Source: a bacterium (GTDB taxonomy: Bacteria > Verrucomicrobiota > Verrucomicrobiia > Limisphaerales > UBA8199). Taken from it: a stretch of 48,314 nucleotides of DNA. Location: contig JAJYHY010000011.1 in assembly GCA_021784555.1 (NCBI GenBank), forward strand, positions 1-48,314. The letters are read 5' to 3'. Position 1 is the first letter of the stretch. Each line of letters starts with the position of its first letter. Shown here piece after piece: positions 40,618-48,314 of the stretch. The notes under the pieces are model-generated. The model was not told the DNA's origin. It saw only the letters and a program-made list of their open reading frames with translations, and searched no databases. A program made the position numbers and the translations under genes.

Positions 40618-43158
40618 TTAGGCGGGGTTGGCTTTAGCGCGCGCGAGGTTCTCCTGGGCGCGCTGGATCCTCTTGCCAAAGAAGGCGCGGAGAGAGGGCA
40701 TTAGGCTTTGGAGCTGGACATAGACGTTGATAGCCTGAGTCCATTGTCCAAGCCTCTCGGAGAGGTTGGCGGCGTCCAGCCCGGCGCGTTTGACCCAGAA
40801 GAGATCGGGCCGTTCGTCCGGGCGCAGGTCCTTTTCATAGCAGAAGACGTTCAGGTAGCTCGCCAGGGCCAGGTTAAGGAGGGCGGCGCGCCGGGCTCGG
40901 TTCTTTGGCTCGCCGGCCATCTTTTCATAGACGGCGCCCAAGCCGACGCGCGCGGCGCTACGGGCGGTGAAGTCGGCGAGAGGCGAGGAGATGACCTTTT
41001 CGAAGTCGTTGGTGTCGTACTGGTGGGAGACTTGGGCCAGTTGGAGGAGGCAATTGGCCTTTTCGCCCAGGGCAAGCACGGCGACTTGATCTTTTGGGAA
41101 CTCGCGAGTCACACTGTCCAGGATTCTCAATGCCTCCCGGTAATCGGCGAGTTTGTTGGTGGAATCCAAGATCATGTAATAGCAGCCATAGGCAAAGAGG
41201 GCCTGGGCGCGGAGGTGCGCCGGGCAGTTCGTGTCCCTGTACAGTTCCGAAAAACATTCCCGGGCGGTATTCAGATCGGTTCCGGACTGAACAGCGGCCC
41301 GTCCGGTCATCATTTTGGCCTCATAAGCGATTGGCAGGCGGGCCCAGTCGGGATTCTGGTAAATCCGTTTGTAGTTCTTTTCCACCTCGGGCAGGTTGGT
41401 TGAAAAGTAATAGGAGTAATCGGCGATCCACCAGGCGGCCAGCGGCGCGAATTTGCTCTTAGGAAACTTGCTCAACAGAAGGTTGAAATCGGCCAGGGCG
41501 CGGGTGTTGGCGCCGGCTTGGTATTTTGCCATGGCGCGGTAGTACAAGACGCTGGTCCAGGCAGGGGAATGGGCGAAGGTCGCGAGCCAGCGATCATAGA
41601 CCTGGATGGCCTTTGTCCATTGCGCCTGCTGCTCGTAAGTGAGGGCGATTGCCAATTCGATCTTCGGCAGCAAAGGGGCGTTCGGACAGACCTTGAGGAA
41701 GCGTTGGAAGATCTCCCGCGCGCCGGCAGGGTTGTTGCTGGCATTGACCGCTTGGCCGGTCAACAGGACGGCCGCATCGACCAGGTAGCCTCTGGGATAG
41801 TCCCGGAGCAATTGGGAGAGGGCATCGGTCGCCCGCACCGGCTGGCCCGCGGCCAACGCAGCCCGCACCGCTTGGTAGAGGGCGGGTTCAACCAGCGAGG
41901 TCTTGAGCCGGGGCAGGGCGGCGGACTGGGCCACAACGCCGTAGTAGTTGGAGAGGGCGCCGAGGTAATTGGTTAACCGGTACTCGACATCTGCCAGCTT
42001 GAATTGAGCCAGAACACGGTCAGTGGAGGGAGGAAGGGTGGCGGTTGCCCGTTGGAAGGCCGCCTCGGATTCAGAAAGCTTGTTTTCGAACCAAGAACAC
42101 CAGCCGAGGTCCAGTTGGGCCTTCCCGAGCAGGGGGCTTTTTGGGAACTGCTTGATCAAGGCGTGGAGAACCTCCCCGGCCCGTTGCAGGTACTTGGCGG
42201 CAGAGGCCGCATTGGCGCCGCCCTGGGATTGGCGCAGACGCAGTTCCCCCAGCGTCAGCAGGGCGATGTCTCCCACCGAGCCGGCCGGGCAACGGGCGCA
42301 GAGCTGATCGAGCGAGTCCGCCGCCTTGAATGCGTGCTGGGTATCGCCCAACCGTTCGAAAAGGCCAGCCTGGAGAGCCAGGCTCTCGGCCTCAAATAGC
42401 GGCCGGCCCGTGGTGGCGGCCAGGGCTGCCAGATTGGTCGAGTTCTGTACCGCCGTCTCCGGATGGCCTTGGGCCAGTGGAATCCGGCAAAGGAGATACT
42501 GACGATGCCAAGCCAACTCCGGCTTCAACTGCAATTTCGCCAGTGGCGCCAGCGCCTTAGCCGCGGAGGCGAAGTGTTCGAGGGCAAAGTGCGCCTCGCT
42601 AAGGAGGATATAGCCGCGCTGCGCCCATTCATTGGTGGCATTGGAGCGAACCGCATCGAGGAAAGGGCTGTTGGTGCGCTGAAGCACTTCGAGCACCTGG
42701 GGCCATTGCGCCAGCGTCGATTGGTCCGTGGCCTCACCAATTGCCGCCTGCAGCCGATAGGGAGAAATGGGGTAGTCCTTGATCAGCTTCGCATAGGCTT
42801 GGCTCGCGGAATGGTAGTCGCCTTTGGCCTCGTAAGCTCCGGCTATCAGGAGGAGATCGTCGTCGCCGTAGTCCCCCGCCTGGGCCAGATGAGAGGAGAG
42901 CAAGGAAATCACGCCTTCGTAATTGGTTTGCTGCATCCTGCACTCCGCCATGTAATAGACGGCCTGTGGCAAGCAGGAGGAGTTGGTGTATTGGCGGATG
43001 AAATCCGCGAAATGTTTTTCAGCCGAACCGTAATAACCAAGGTTGTAAACTTGAAGTGCAGAGTTGTAAACGCCATCGCCTGGCGCCTCCGCAGCGCAAC
43101 GCCATCCGGCAGCAACCAGAACCGCAAAAACCAGCAGCCATCTCCGCACCAAAAGCAT
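40618..43158 (-). CDS. Large exported TPR protein
   Basis: An 846-residue protein. The ATG at 43158 gives a signal peptide (MLLVRRWLLVFAVLVAAGWR, then CAAEA), possibly a lipoprotein with the Cys of WRCA; upstream codons are open but unlikely to be used. The mature part is a chain of TPR-like units of the BamD/YbgF/Tol-Pal kind: YNSALQVYNLGYYGSAEKHF, ADFIRQYTNSSCLPQAVYYM, ALSQLLRDYPRGYLVDAAVL, and many others to residue ~830. It may hold together envelope complexes; no partner gene is next to it. Dispersed repeat motifs (GATTTTAGATTTGC) lie just upstream at 43252. Confidence 0.82.
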   Translation of the reverse strand: MLLVRRWLLVFAVLVAAGWRCAAEAPGDGVYNSALQVYNLGYYGSAEKHFADFIRQYTNSSCLPQAVYYMAECRMQQTNYEGVISLLSSHLAQAGDYGDDDLLLIAGAYEAKGDYHSASQAYAKLIKDYPISPYRLQAAIGEATDQSTLAQWPQVLEVLQRTNSPFLDAVRSNATNEWAQRGYILLSEAHFALEHFASAAKALAPLAKLQLKPELAWHRQYLLCRIPLAQGHPETAVQNSTNLAALAATTGRPLFEAESLALQAGLFERLGDTQHAFKAADSLDQLCARCPAGSVGDIALLTLGELRLRQSQGGANAASAAKYLQRAGEVLHALIKQFPKSPLLGKAQLDLGWCSWFENKLSESEAAFQRATATLPPSTDRVLAQFKLADVEYRLTNYLGALSNYYGVVAQSAALPRLKTSLVEPALYQAVRAALAAGQPVRATDALSQLLRDYPRGYLVDAAVLLTGQAVNASNNPAGAREIFQRFLKVCPNAPLLPKIELAIALTYEQQAQWTKAIQVYDRWLATFAHSPAWTSVLYYRAMAKYQAGANTRALADFNLLLSKFPKSKFAPLAAWWIADYSYYFSTNLPEVEKNYKRIYQNPDWARLPIAYEAKMMTGRAAVQSGTDLNTARECFSELYRDTNCPAHLRAQALFAYGCYYMILDSTNKLADYREALRILDSVTREFPKDQVAVLALGEKANCLLQLAQVSHQYDTNDFEKVISSPLADFTARSAARVGLGAVYEKMAGEPKNRARRAALLNLALASYLNVFCYEKDLRPDERPDLFWVKRAGLDAANLSERLGQWTQAINVYVQLQSLMPSLRAFFGKRIQRAQENLARAKANPA

Positions 43159-43336
43159 ATTTACGATTTTAAACCCACGCACGGCTTTGCGGAAGCCTGA
43201 AAACGAATTGCGGATAAGCCCCTTTATTGTCATCGCAGGCAATCTCCGGGGGATTTTAGATTTGCGGCTTGCGATTGGCGAACGCCACTGGCGCTGCGTC
43301 GCGATAGGACAAAGCTCTTGGCAGGCGCGAGCTTTG
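43159..43336. repeat. Gap with degenerate heptamer motif
   Basis: GATTTTAGATTTGCGGCTTG at 43252-43271 is the inverted counterpart of the sequence upstream of mnmG (26737-26750). No further regulatory site can be supported. Confidence 0.4.
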
Positions 43337-43894
43337 TCATTGTTCACAGTGAGGATGATGGTGGAGGAGGCAGTGCGGTTTTTCCAGGCCGTGGGCCAGC
43401 ATGAGAGGCTCGTCGGAGAGCAAAGGAACCGCTGGGCCATGGGCAACGAGGCGGCCTTCGTCCAGGATCAGAACGCGGGAGCAAAGGTCAACTGCCAGTT
43501 CCAGGTCATGAGTGGCGATCAGCTTGGCGCCCGGCAGGTTTCGGAGCAAGGTCTTGAACTCGCGCCGGCCACGGGGGTCGAGGTCGCTGGTTGGTTCATC
43601 GAGTACCAGGATGCTCGGCTGGCAGGCAAGGACGCCGGAGAGGCAGACACGCCGTTTCTCGCCGTGGCTCAACCGGTGCGGTTCGCGCTGTTCGAATCCC
43701 GCCAGCCCGACCAGGTTCAGAGAACGTTCCACGCGCGCGCGGAGGGCGTCCCCTTCCAGGCCCAATTGTCGAGGGCCGAAGGCCACGTCTTCGAATACGG
43801 TGGCGGAGATGAGCTGGTCGTCCTGTTCTATTTCCTGGAGGGCCAGGGCGCGTTCCGGGCCGCCGGTTACATGGATACCATCGCGGTGACTCAT
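43337..43894 (-). pseudogene. 5'-truncated ABC ATPase (ECF/CbiO-like)
   Basis: 185 residues covering only the second part of an ATPase domain. Q-loop-like region DDQLISATVFEDVAFGP (as in CbiO/EcfA proteins, which have FQDPDDQLF), signature LSHGEKRRV, Walker B ILVLDEPTSDLDP and H-loop ATHD are all present. The N-terminal ~70 residues with Walker A (G-x4-GK-S/T) are missing: neither the frame at 43895-44061 nor its neighbours encode one. Without Walker A it cannot bind ATP normally. It is therefore called a pseudogene, unless it pairs with an intact ATPase elsewhere. No ECF membrane component is adjacent. Confidence 0.7.
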
Positions 43895-44061
43895 GGACAG
43901 TGGTGGGTCTGCTTACAGCCGTCTGGCTCCGTGCCGACGTTGGCCATCCCGCCTCCAATGCCTCCTTCGGCTTCATCCTGCTCGGCTTCCATGGGGGCTC
44001 ATGGCTGCGGAATGCCTAATGCGAAATGGCGCGCGGCCTGCGGCTCTGCTGGCGAGGGACA

Positions 44062-45504
44062 TTACACCAAGACTGACCCCGATGCCGCCACGGCGGGCCG
44101 GACCAGCGCGCTGAAAGTCCGATGCCACGCTCCCACCTGGGCCTCGATGCCAAATTGCGCGGCGAACCGGCATCCGTTGGCGCCAAGCTCCCGCGCCAGC
44201 CCGCGGTCGAAATAGAGCCGGCGAACGGCCTCGATGGCCTGGGGTACGTCCGCCACCATCCGCCAGATGCAGTTCTTCGGTTCCGGCTGCAAAATGCCGC
44301 CGACCGGCAGTCCCGCTTTCCCCCGGCTTAGGAATTCTCCGTGCGCGGAGTAATTCGTATAGACCACCGGCAGCCCCGAGCACATCGCTTCCCACGCCGG
44401 AAGACCAAACCCCTCGCCTCCGCTCAGGTAGAGCAGGCAGTCCCAAATCCGGTACAGCATCGGCACGTCCTCCGGCGCCAGGGCCGACTTGAGCCCGTGT
44501 CCGGGCGTGTAATAGAGGTCGCGGTCGCGGCGCAACGCGAACTGGCCCTCAATCCATCGCAACGGCCAGGCCTCATCCGGTTCCTCCGGCGTATGGCACC
44601 AGAGGAAGACATCCTGCAACGGCCGAGCCTGCTCTATCTCGTTTGAGCCGCAATGGGCGCAGACCTCGTAGCGGTAGCCGGGCCGGGATTCCAAAACCAA
44701 TCCCTCGGCGTTCAGGTGCAATTGCCGGGCCGGGTCCCAATCGAAGAGGCTGACCCGCCCGCATCGCCGGCAGACCAGGTATTGTCCGGTACGGAGATAG
44801 TGCAGCACCTTGTACAGCACCCAGTTCTGCTTCCGCCACTGGTTGCGCCCAACCCAGCCCAGCACAAACGCCTCCTGCCACATCCAGGCCGGAAAGAGGT
44901 CGCGCCGCATCTCGGCCCGGACTTCTTCCGTCACCGGTGCGAACCGTTCCAGGTCCGCCGGGCTGTAACGGTAACCCAGCTTGCCTTTGGCAACGGCCGG
45001 CACGCAGCAGGCCACCACGTTCTTCGAGAACTCGCTCTTGGTGAAGATCAGGTCCGCATTGTTCAGTACGGGCCCATAATCCGGCGGCAGCGGCAGGCCG
45101 TCGAAGTTGATGTAGAGCAGCAGCTTGTAGCGGCGCTCCTTGGGAGGCCGGCACAGATACAGCACGGTCTGTGGGTCGCCAAAGGCAAACACGATGTCGG
45201 GCTGGACCTTGGGCAGGAGGCGGAAGAAGGTCTTTTGGCCATATTTGTCTTCCGGCACGAAGTCGAGTTTGCCCTGGCGGTTCTTGAAGGTCATGGTGGG
45301 ATACACAGGCCACTGGGGGGTGGTGACGGCGTAGCATTGGAACAGGCCGAGCTGATGCACCTCGTATTGCTCTGGATACCGCTTGAGCAGGCTGCCGAAG
45401 ATGAGCCGCGTCGTCTCGGCCAGGCCGCTGGGCAGAATCGGGCTGTCGGTCACAACCAGTATCTTTGTCCGCCTGGACACGGGTGTCGTTGGCTCATCTT
45501 TCAT
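44062..45504 (-). CDS. GT-B glycosyltransferase with an inserted Cys4 zinc-ribbon-like domain
   Basis: A 480-residue protein. The N-terminal Rossmann-like half starts KILVVTDSPILPSGLAETTR (a GT4-like pattern), and the C-terminal donor half has GGEGFGLPAWEAMCSGLPVV, the E-x7-E-type region of GT4 enzymes. Between the two, residues 245-285 hold CRRCG and CAHCGS (Cys245, 248, 282, 285), spaced like a zinc ribbon and embedded in an insertion of about 65 residues. I know of no common GT family with this insertion. No signal peptide. Substrate unknown, possibly envelope polysaccharide. Confidence 0.82.
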   Translation of the reverse strand: MKDEPTTPVSRRTKILVVTDSPILPSGLAETTRLIFGSLLKRYPEQYEVHQLGLFQCYAVTTPQWPVYPTMTFKNRQGKLDFVPEDKYGQKTFFRLLPKVQPDIVFAFGDPQTVLYLCRPPKERRYKLLLYINFDGLPLPPDYGPVLNNADLIFTKSEFSKNVVACCVPAVAKGKLGYRYSPADLERFAPVTEEVRAEMRRDLFPAWMWQEAFVLGWVGRNQWRKQNWVLYKVLHYLRTGQYLVCRRCGRVSLFDWDPARQLHLNAEGLVLESRPGYRYEVCAHCGSNEIEQARPLQDVFLWCHTPEEPDEAWPLRWIEGQFALRRDRDLYYTPGHGLKSALAPEDVPMLYRIWDCLLYLSGGEGFGLPAWEAMCSGLPVVYTNYSAHGEFLSRGKAGLPVGGILQPEPKNCIWRMVADVPQAIEAVRRLYFDRGLARELGANGCRFAAQFGIEAQVGAWHRTFSALVRPAVAASGSVLV

Positions 45505-45698
45505 GCGGCAATGTCATTTCAGCCCGCAGACTACCGCCGGTTTGTGCGGGCCATGAAATATGCGAGTTGGGGTTGGGGCGTTTTCCAGTTCCGTAGGAAC
45601 GGCATCTTTGTAGAAATCGCCATCACAAGCATTTTCCAGGTCCGCTTCCGAAGCGGGGCTCAATTTCAAATTCTTAGTTCTCAATTCTCAATTCTCAA
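45505..45698. repeat. Gap with GTTCCGTAGGAAC repeat
   Basis: At 45581-45616 TTTTCCAGTTCCGTAGGAAC continues as GGCATCTTTGTAGAAA; the same 36-base sequence, inverted and with few changes, is at 47988-48023. The two copies thus flank the TMTC-like gene. A tandem TTCTCAA repeat follows at 45678-45698. Confidence 0.7.
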
Positions 45699-47765
45699 TT
45701 ACTTGTCCCTTCTTCCCACAGAAGGGAACGAAGAAAACGAAGCTTCCGTCGTTGTTGTCTCTGGTCCTTTTTGTTGAGTTTTTGCCCGCTCTTTTTGTGG
45801 ACGCCACGCTATCGCTACCCGGCGGATGCTCGCGGCCAACCCGAGCGCGCCTTGCCTTTCCCTCGGGCCAACCGAAAGGGCCAGCACTTTCCGCGCTTCC
45901 TGAAGGGCCTCGTGTGTGCGGTGATTGGCCGCATAAGCCTGAGCCAGGACCGCCACCATCTCGCGGTCGCGGTATTTGCTCAGCTTGCAAGCCAGACGCG
46001 CCTGGGCCAGCGCCCTGGCCGAGTCGTGGAAGCGCGGGTCTGGCGAGTTCATGAAGAGCTGCGCCAGCCGCCGGTGGGCCTCGGCGTCTTGTGGGGCGGC
46101 GTCGAGGGCGGCTGAGTATTCGTTGAAGGCGCCCTGGCTGTCGCCTCCGCGGAGCAAGACCTCTCCGAGGCAGGTGAGCGTAATGGGCTGGTCGGGCTTG
46201 ATGGTCAGTGATTCACGATAGTTCGCGCTGGCCTCTTGCAGATTGCCCTTGTTGGCGAACGCCATTCCCAGGGCCTGGTAAGCGATATAGTTGCGGTCAG
46301 TAACGCGTATCGCGTGCTCGAACAACGAAATACTGTTCCGCCAGTACCCCGTATTGACCACCGTCAGCACCGCGCACGCCCCAATTGCCCCAAGAGACGC
46401 CGCTCCCAGCGCGGGCTTTGCCCGCTTCAGCGCCCCGGCCCGCTCCAAGACCTCCCACACGGCCAGGATGAAGATTCCGATGAGCGGCACATAGGTGTAA
46501 CGGTCCGCCATCCCCTGCGAACCGACCTGGACCAGGCCGAGCGTCGGCCCGAGTGTTACCAAGTACCAGCACCAGCCGAACAGCACCCAAGGGCGCCGTC
46601 TTGCCTGGCGGACCGCCCAAACCGAGATTAGCCCCAGCAGGAGCGCCGCGCCCGCCACCTGCCACCACGCCCAGTTCTGCCGCAGGATGTAAATCGGGGC
46701 CAGGCCGGCCGGCCGAACCGTCTTCCACAGGTAAAGCAGGCAGGCCACGACGCTATTCTCCAACCGCGCGCCCATTGGAACCTGGTGGAGCGACTTCACG
46801 GCGCCCATATCCGCCTGCGCCAGCAGCGTTATCCAGCAGGCCAGGCCGGACAGCCCGAACAGCGGCGCCTTCTCCAACAGCAGCCGGCCCGCGCTCACTG
46901 GGCGAGCGCCCGACGCAAGCCGCCCGCTGGAGCCTCCGCCAGGTTTTGGAGCGCGGCAGTCCTCTGCCGCTTTTGCATTAGACCGCCCGTGCCGCAGAGT
47001 GCCTGGCGATCCCGGTGGTTCTGTGAGAAAGCGGCAGAGGACTGCCGCACTCCAAAAGCTGGCGCCACATTCGGAAGGGGCCTCGGAGGCTCCGCCAGAA
47101 GCGTTAGGCACAGCCGTCCGGCTGCCCCTGCGCGACGGTGCGTATCGTCCCAGCGGCCAAAAATCCAGGAGCAGCAAGGTGAACGGCAGGCTCACGGCTA
47201 TCGGCTTGGACAGCAGCGCGGCGGCGCACAATACCAGCACGAGCACGTAGTTCCGCCAGCCGCCCCGGCGCACGTAGCGAAGATACGCCAGCGTTGTCAG
47301 CAGCCAAAAGAAGGTGCAAACCAGCGTCTTGCGCTCCACAATCCACGCCACTGTTCCCACGTGCAGGGGGTGCAGGGCGAACAGGGCCGCCACCATCGCG
47401 CTCCGCCAGGGCTTGGCCGTCAGCTTGTCCAGGAGGGTGAAGAGCAGGACCGCGTTCACCGCATGGAACCAAACGTTCGTCAGATGCTGCGCCCCGGCTT
47501 TCAACCCAAACAATTGGCAATCCAACTGGTGCGAAATCCAGACCAGCGGCTGATAGGAGGTCACCCCGCCGTTGAGCGTCGTGAACGCCCATTTCAGGTT
47601 CGCCAGGCTCAACCCCGTATAGACGTGCGGATTGAGAACCACGAACCGGGCATCGTCGTAGTTGAGGAAGCCGTTTTGCGACACCCGCCAGTACACGAGC
47701 GCCGTCACTCCGGCCAGCAGCCACCGGAGCCTGGAACGTAGCAGGGCTTCTTGGTCTGGGCTCAT
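45699..47765 (-). CDS. Membrane TPR protein (TMTC/O-mannosyltransferase-like) with in-frame palindrome
   Basis: A 688-residue protein; the ATG at 47765 was chosen over an earlier one as homology starts near it. N-terminal part: NGFLNYDDARFVVLNPHVYT, SYQPLVWISHQLDCQLFGL, GTVAWIVERKTLVCTFFWLL, with about 10-11 membrane helices, as in the TMTC-like family that joins a GT-C-type membrane domain to TPRs. C-terminal TPRs (about 490-640): YIAYQALGMAFANKGNLQEA and following units. Residues about 212-290, between LGRYAP and SAGRLLLEKAPLF, are an extra low-complexity segment absent from relatives. 55 codons of it are translated from a composite palindrome (46929-47093). The frame stays open, so the protein may still be made. 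Substrate unknown. Confidence 0.85.
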   Translation of the reverse strand: MSPDQEALLRSRLRWLLAGVTALVYWRVSQNGFLNYDDARFVVLNPHVYTGLSLANLKWAFTTLNGGVTSYQPLVWISHQLDCQLFGLKAGAQHLTNVWFHAVNAVLLFTLLDKLTAKPWRSAMVAALFALHPLHVGTVAWIVERKTLVCTFFWLLTTLAYLRYVRRGGWRNYVLVLVLCAAALLSKPIAVSLPFTLLLLDFWPLGRYAPSRRGSRTAVPNASGGASEAPSECGASFWSAAVLCRFLTEPPGSPGTLRHGRSNAKAAEDCRAPKPGGGSSGRLASGARPVSAGRLLLEKAPLFGLSGLACWITLLAQADMGAVKSLHQVPMGARLENSVVACLLYLWKTVRPAGLAPIYILRQNWAWWQVAGAALLLGLISVWAVRQARRRPWVLFGWCWYLVTLGPTLGLVQVGSQGMADRYTYVPLIGIFILAVWEVLERAGALKRAKPALGAASLGAIGACAVLTVVNTGYWRNSISLFEHAIRVTDRNYIAYQALGMAFANKGNLQEASANYRESLTIKPDQPITLTCLGEVLLRGGDSQGAFNEYSAALDAAPQDAEAHRRLAQLFMNSPDPRFHDSARALAQARLACKLSKYRDREMVAVLAQAYAANHRTHEALQEARKVLALSVGPRERQGALGLAASIRRVAIAWRPQKERAKTQQKGPETTTTEASFSSFPSVGRRDK
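46929..47093. repeat. 165-bp composite palindrome inside the TMTC-like gene
   Basis: Outer arms GGAGCCTCCG (46929-46938) and CGGAGGCTCC (47084-47093), inner arms TTTTGGAGCGCGGCAGTCCT...(46944-46974) and their near-complement (47028-47057). Each inner arm is itself a GCGGCAG-TCCT-CTGCCGC hairpin. The length is exactly 55 codons with no stop in frame. Same family as 92-141. Confidence 0.8.
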
Positions 47766-48188
47766 CGTTGATTGTATCTGACCACGGATTACACGGATAG
47801 CGGAGAAGCCTCTGCCGAACACTCAGGGCTCCCGCCCGGCCCCGCCCCGCCGACACCAACTTTACCCGCAAATGCTCAGATGTCGCAAAACCGCCGCCCA
47901 TGGCGCCTGAGGCCCGTGAGCGCCGGCATCTTTGTGGCGCCCGGAGATGCCGCCCCTGACGGGGCTAGCAACGGTTCGTGGGCGCGGTTTCTACAAATAT
48001 GCCGTTCCTACGGAACTGGAAAATGTTCGCCGGCACTTGTTCAGCACGGCACGCCGTGGGGAGAGTTGAGCCCACCGACGCCGCACTCCATCGCTCCGTT
48101 ACCGCATCAGCCCGTCCATCACTCCTCATCCACCATCCACGACCCACCATCCATCATCCCTCATCCATCATCCACCATCCGTTCACCC
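47766..48188. other. Gap with two dispersed repeats
   Basis: Holds the GTTCCGTAGGAAC repeat (47988-48023) and an inverted heptamer patch CATCCACCATCC (48127-48182). No gene, promoter or RNA can be supported here. Confidence 0.55.
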
Positions 48189-48314
48189 CTACCGCACCGC
48201 TGCGCTCACGCCCGCCGCCCGATGCCTGCCGCCGGTGAGCGTCATCCACCGCTCCCGGCCCCAGAGGCGCCAGACCGACTGGACGCTGACCGCCAGCCAG
48301 TAGAGCAGAAGCAC
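48189..48314 (-). CDS. C-terminal end of a membrane protein (partial)
   Basis: On the minus strand the window opens with VLLLYWLAVSVQSVWRLWGR, then ERWMTLTGGRHR, and a TAG stop at 48189. The hydrophobic stretch followed by a basic tail suggests the last membrane helix of a larger protein extending beyond the right edge. The final residues run into repeat-like DNA. Too short to assign a family. Confidence 0.45.
   Translation of the reverse strand: MLLLYWLAVSVQSVWRLWGRERWMTLTGGRHRAAGVSAAVR

Overview
This is GC-rich bacterial chromosomal DNA, most likely from a free-living member of the Verrucomicrobiota (Pedosphaera/Limisphaerales-like). That assignment is an inference. It rests on the pseudopilin with a C-terminal H-x9-DG-type motif, the large secreted TPR and TolB-like proteins, the entericidin-like lipoprotein, the four-helix-bundle (23S IVP family) genes and a dense load of short palindromic and tandem repeats. 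No rRNA, tRNA, CRISPR array, phage or transposase gene was found.

Layout. 0-7 kb: an MFS transporter; a PPi-type phosphofructokinase followed 5 bp later by the C-terminal half of carbamoyl-phosphate synthase large chain; purine nucleoside phosphorylase; and a MoeB/ThiF-rhodanese fusion. 7-12.4 kb: a repeat-rich zone around DAHP synthase and a pseudopilin, holding three copies (one intact, two broken) of an element that carries a four-helix-bundle gene between inverted repeats. 12.4-14.5 kb: PurU, one intact VapBC-type module and a second whose toxin is gutted. 14.5-19.6 kb: a RapA/SNF2-like helicase with a coiled-coil partner, a small membrane protein and an orphan antitoxin. 19.6-31.8 kb: xylulokinase, a secreted DUF4185-like protein, ptsN-argS, pgi, mnmG (with parS-like sites inside the gene), a Phd/PIN module and a TolB-TPR lipoprotein. 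31.8-40 kb: aroB, an SDR epimerase, a coupled exported-protein/TPR pair, a beta-hydroxyacid dehydrogenase plus GT2 pair, an entericidin-like lipoprotein and a NarL-type response regulator. 40-48 kb: a large periplasmic TPR protein, a truncated ECF-type ABC ATPase, a GT1 glycosyltransferase with an inserted zinc ribbon, a TMTC-like membrane TPR protein, and the end of another membrane protein.

How the genes work together. Most are ordinary central metabolism (glycolysis: PFK and Pgi; shikimate: DAHP synthase and AroB; nucleotide and one-carbon: CarB half, PNP and PurU) and translation (ArgS, MnmG). They sit in one- to three-gene units separated by repeats.

The most striking theme is that palindromic elements have entered genes in frame or at gene ends. 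A 69-bp palindrome lies in PNP, a 165-bp composite palindrome lies in the TMTC-like protein, a 161-bp MITE-like element supplies the C-terminus and stop codon of aroB, and an extra segment of mnmG holds a perfect 16-bp parS site plus a second degenerate one. With the inverted-repeat-bounded four-helix-bundle elements, these are the best candidates for undescribed biology here.
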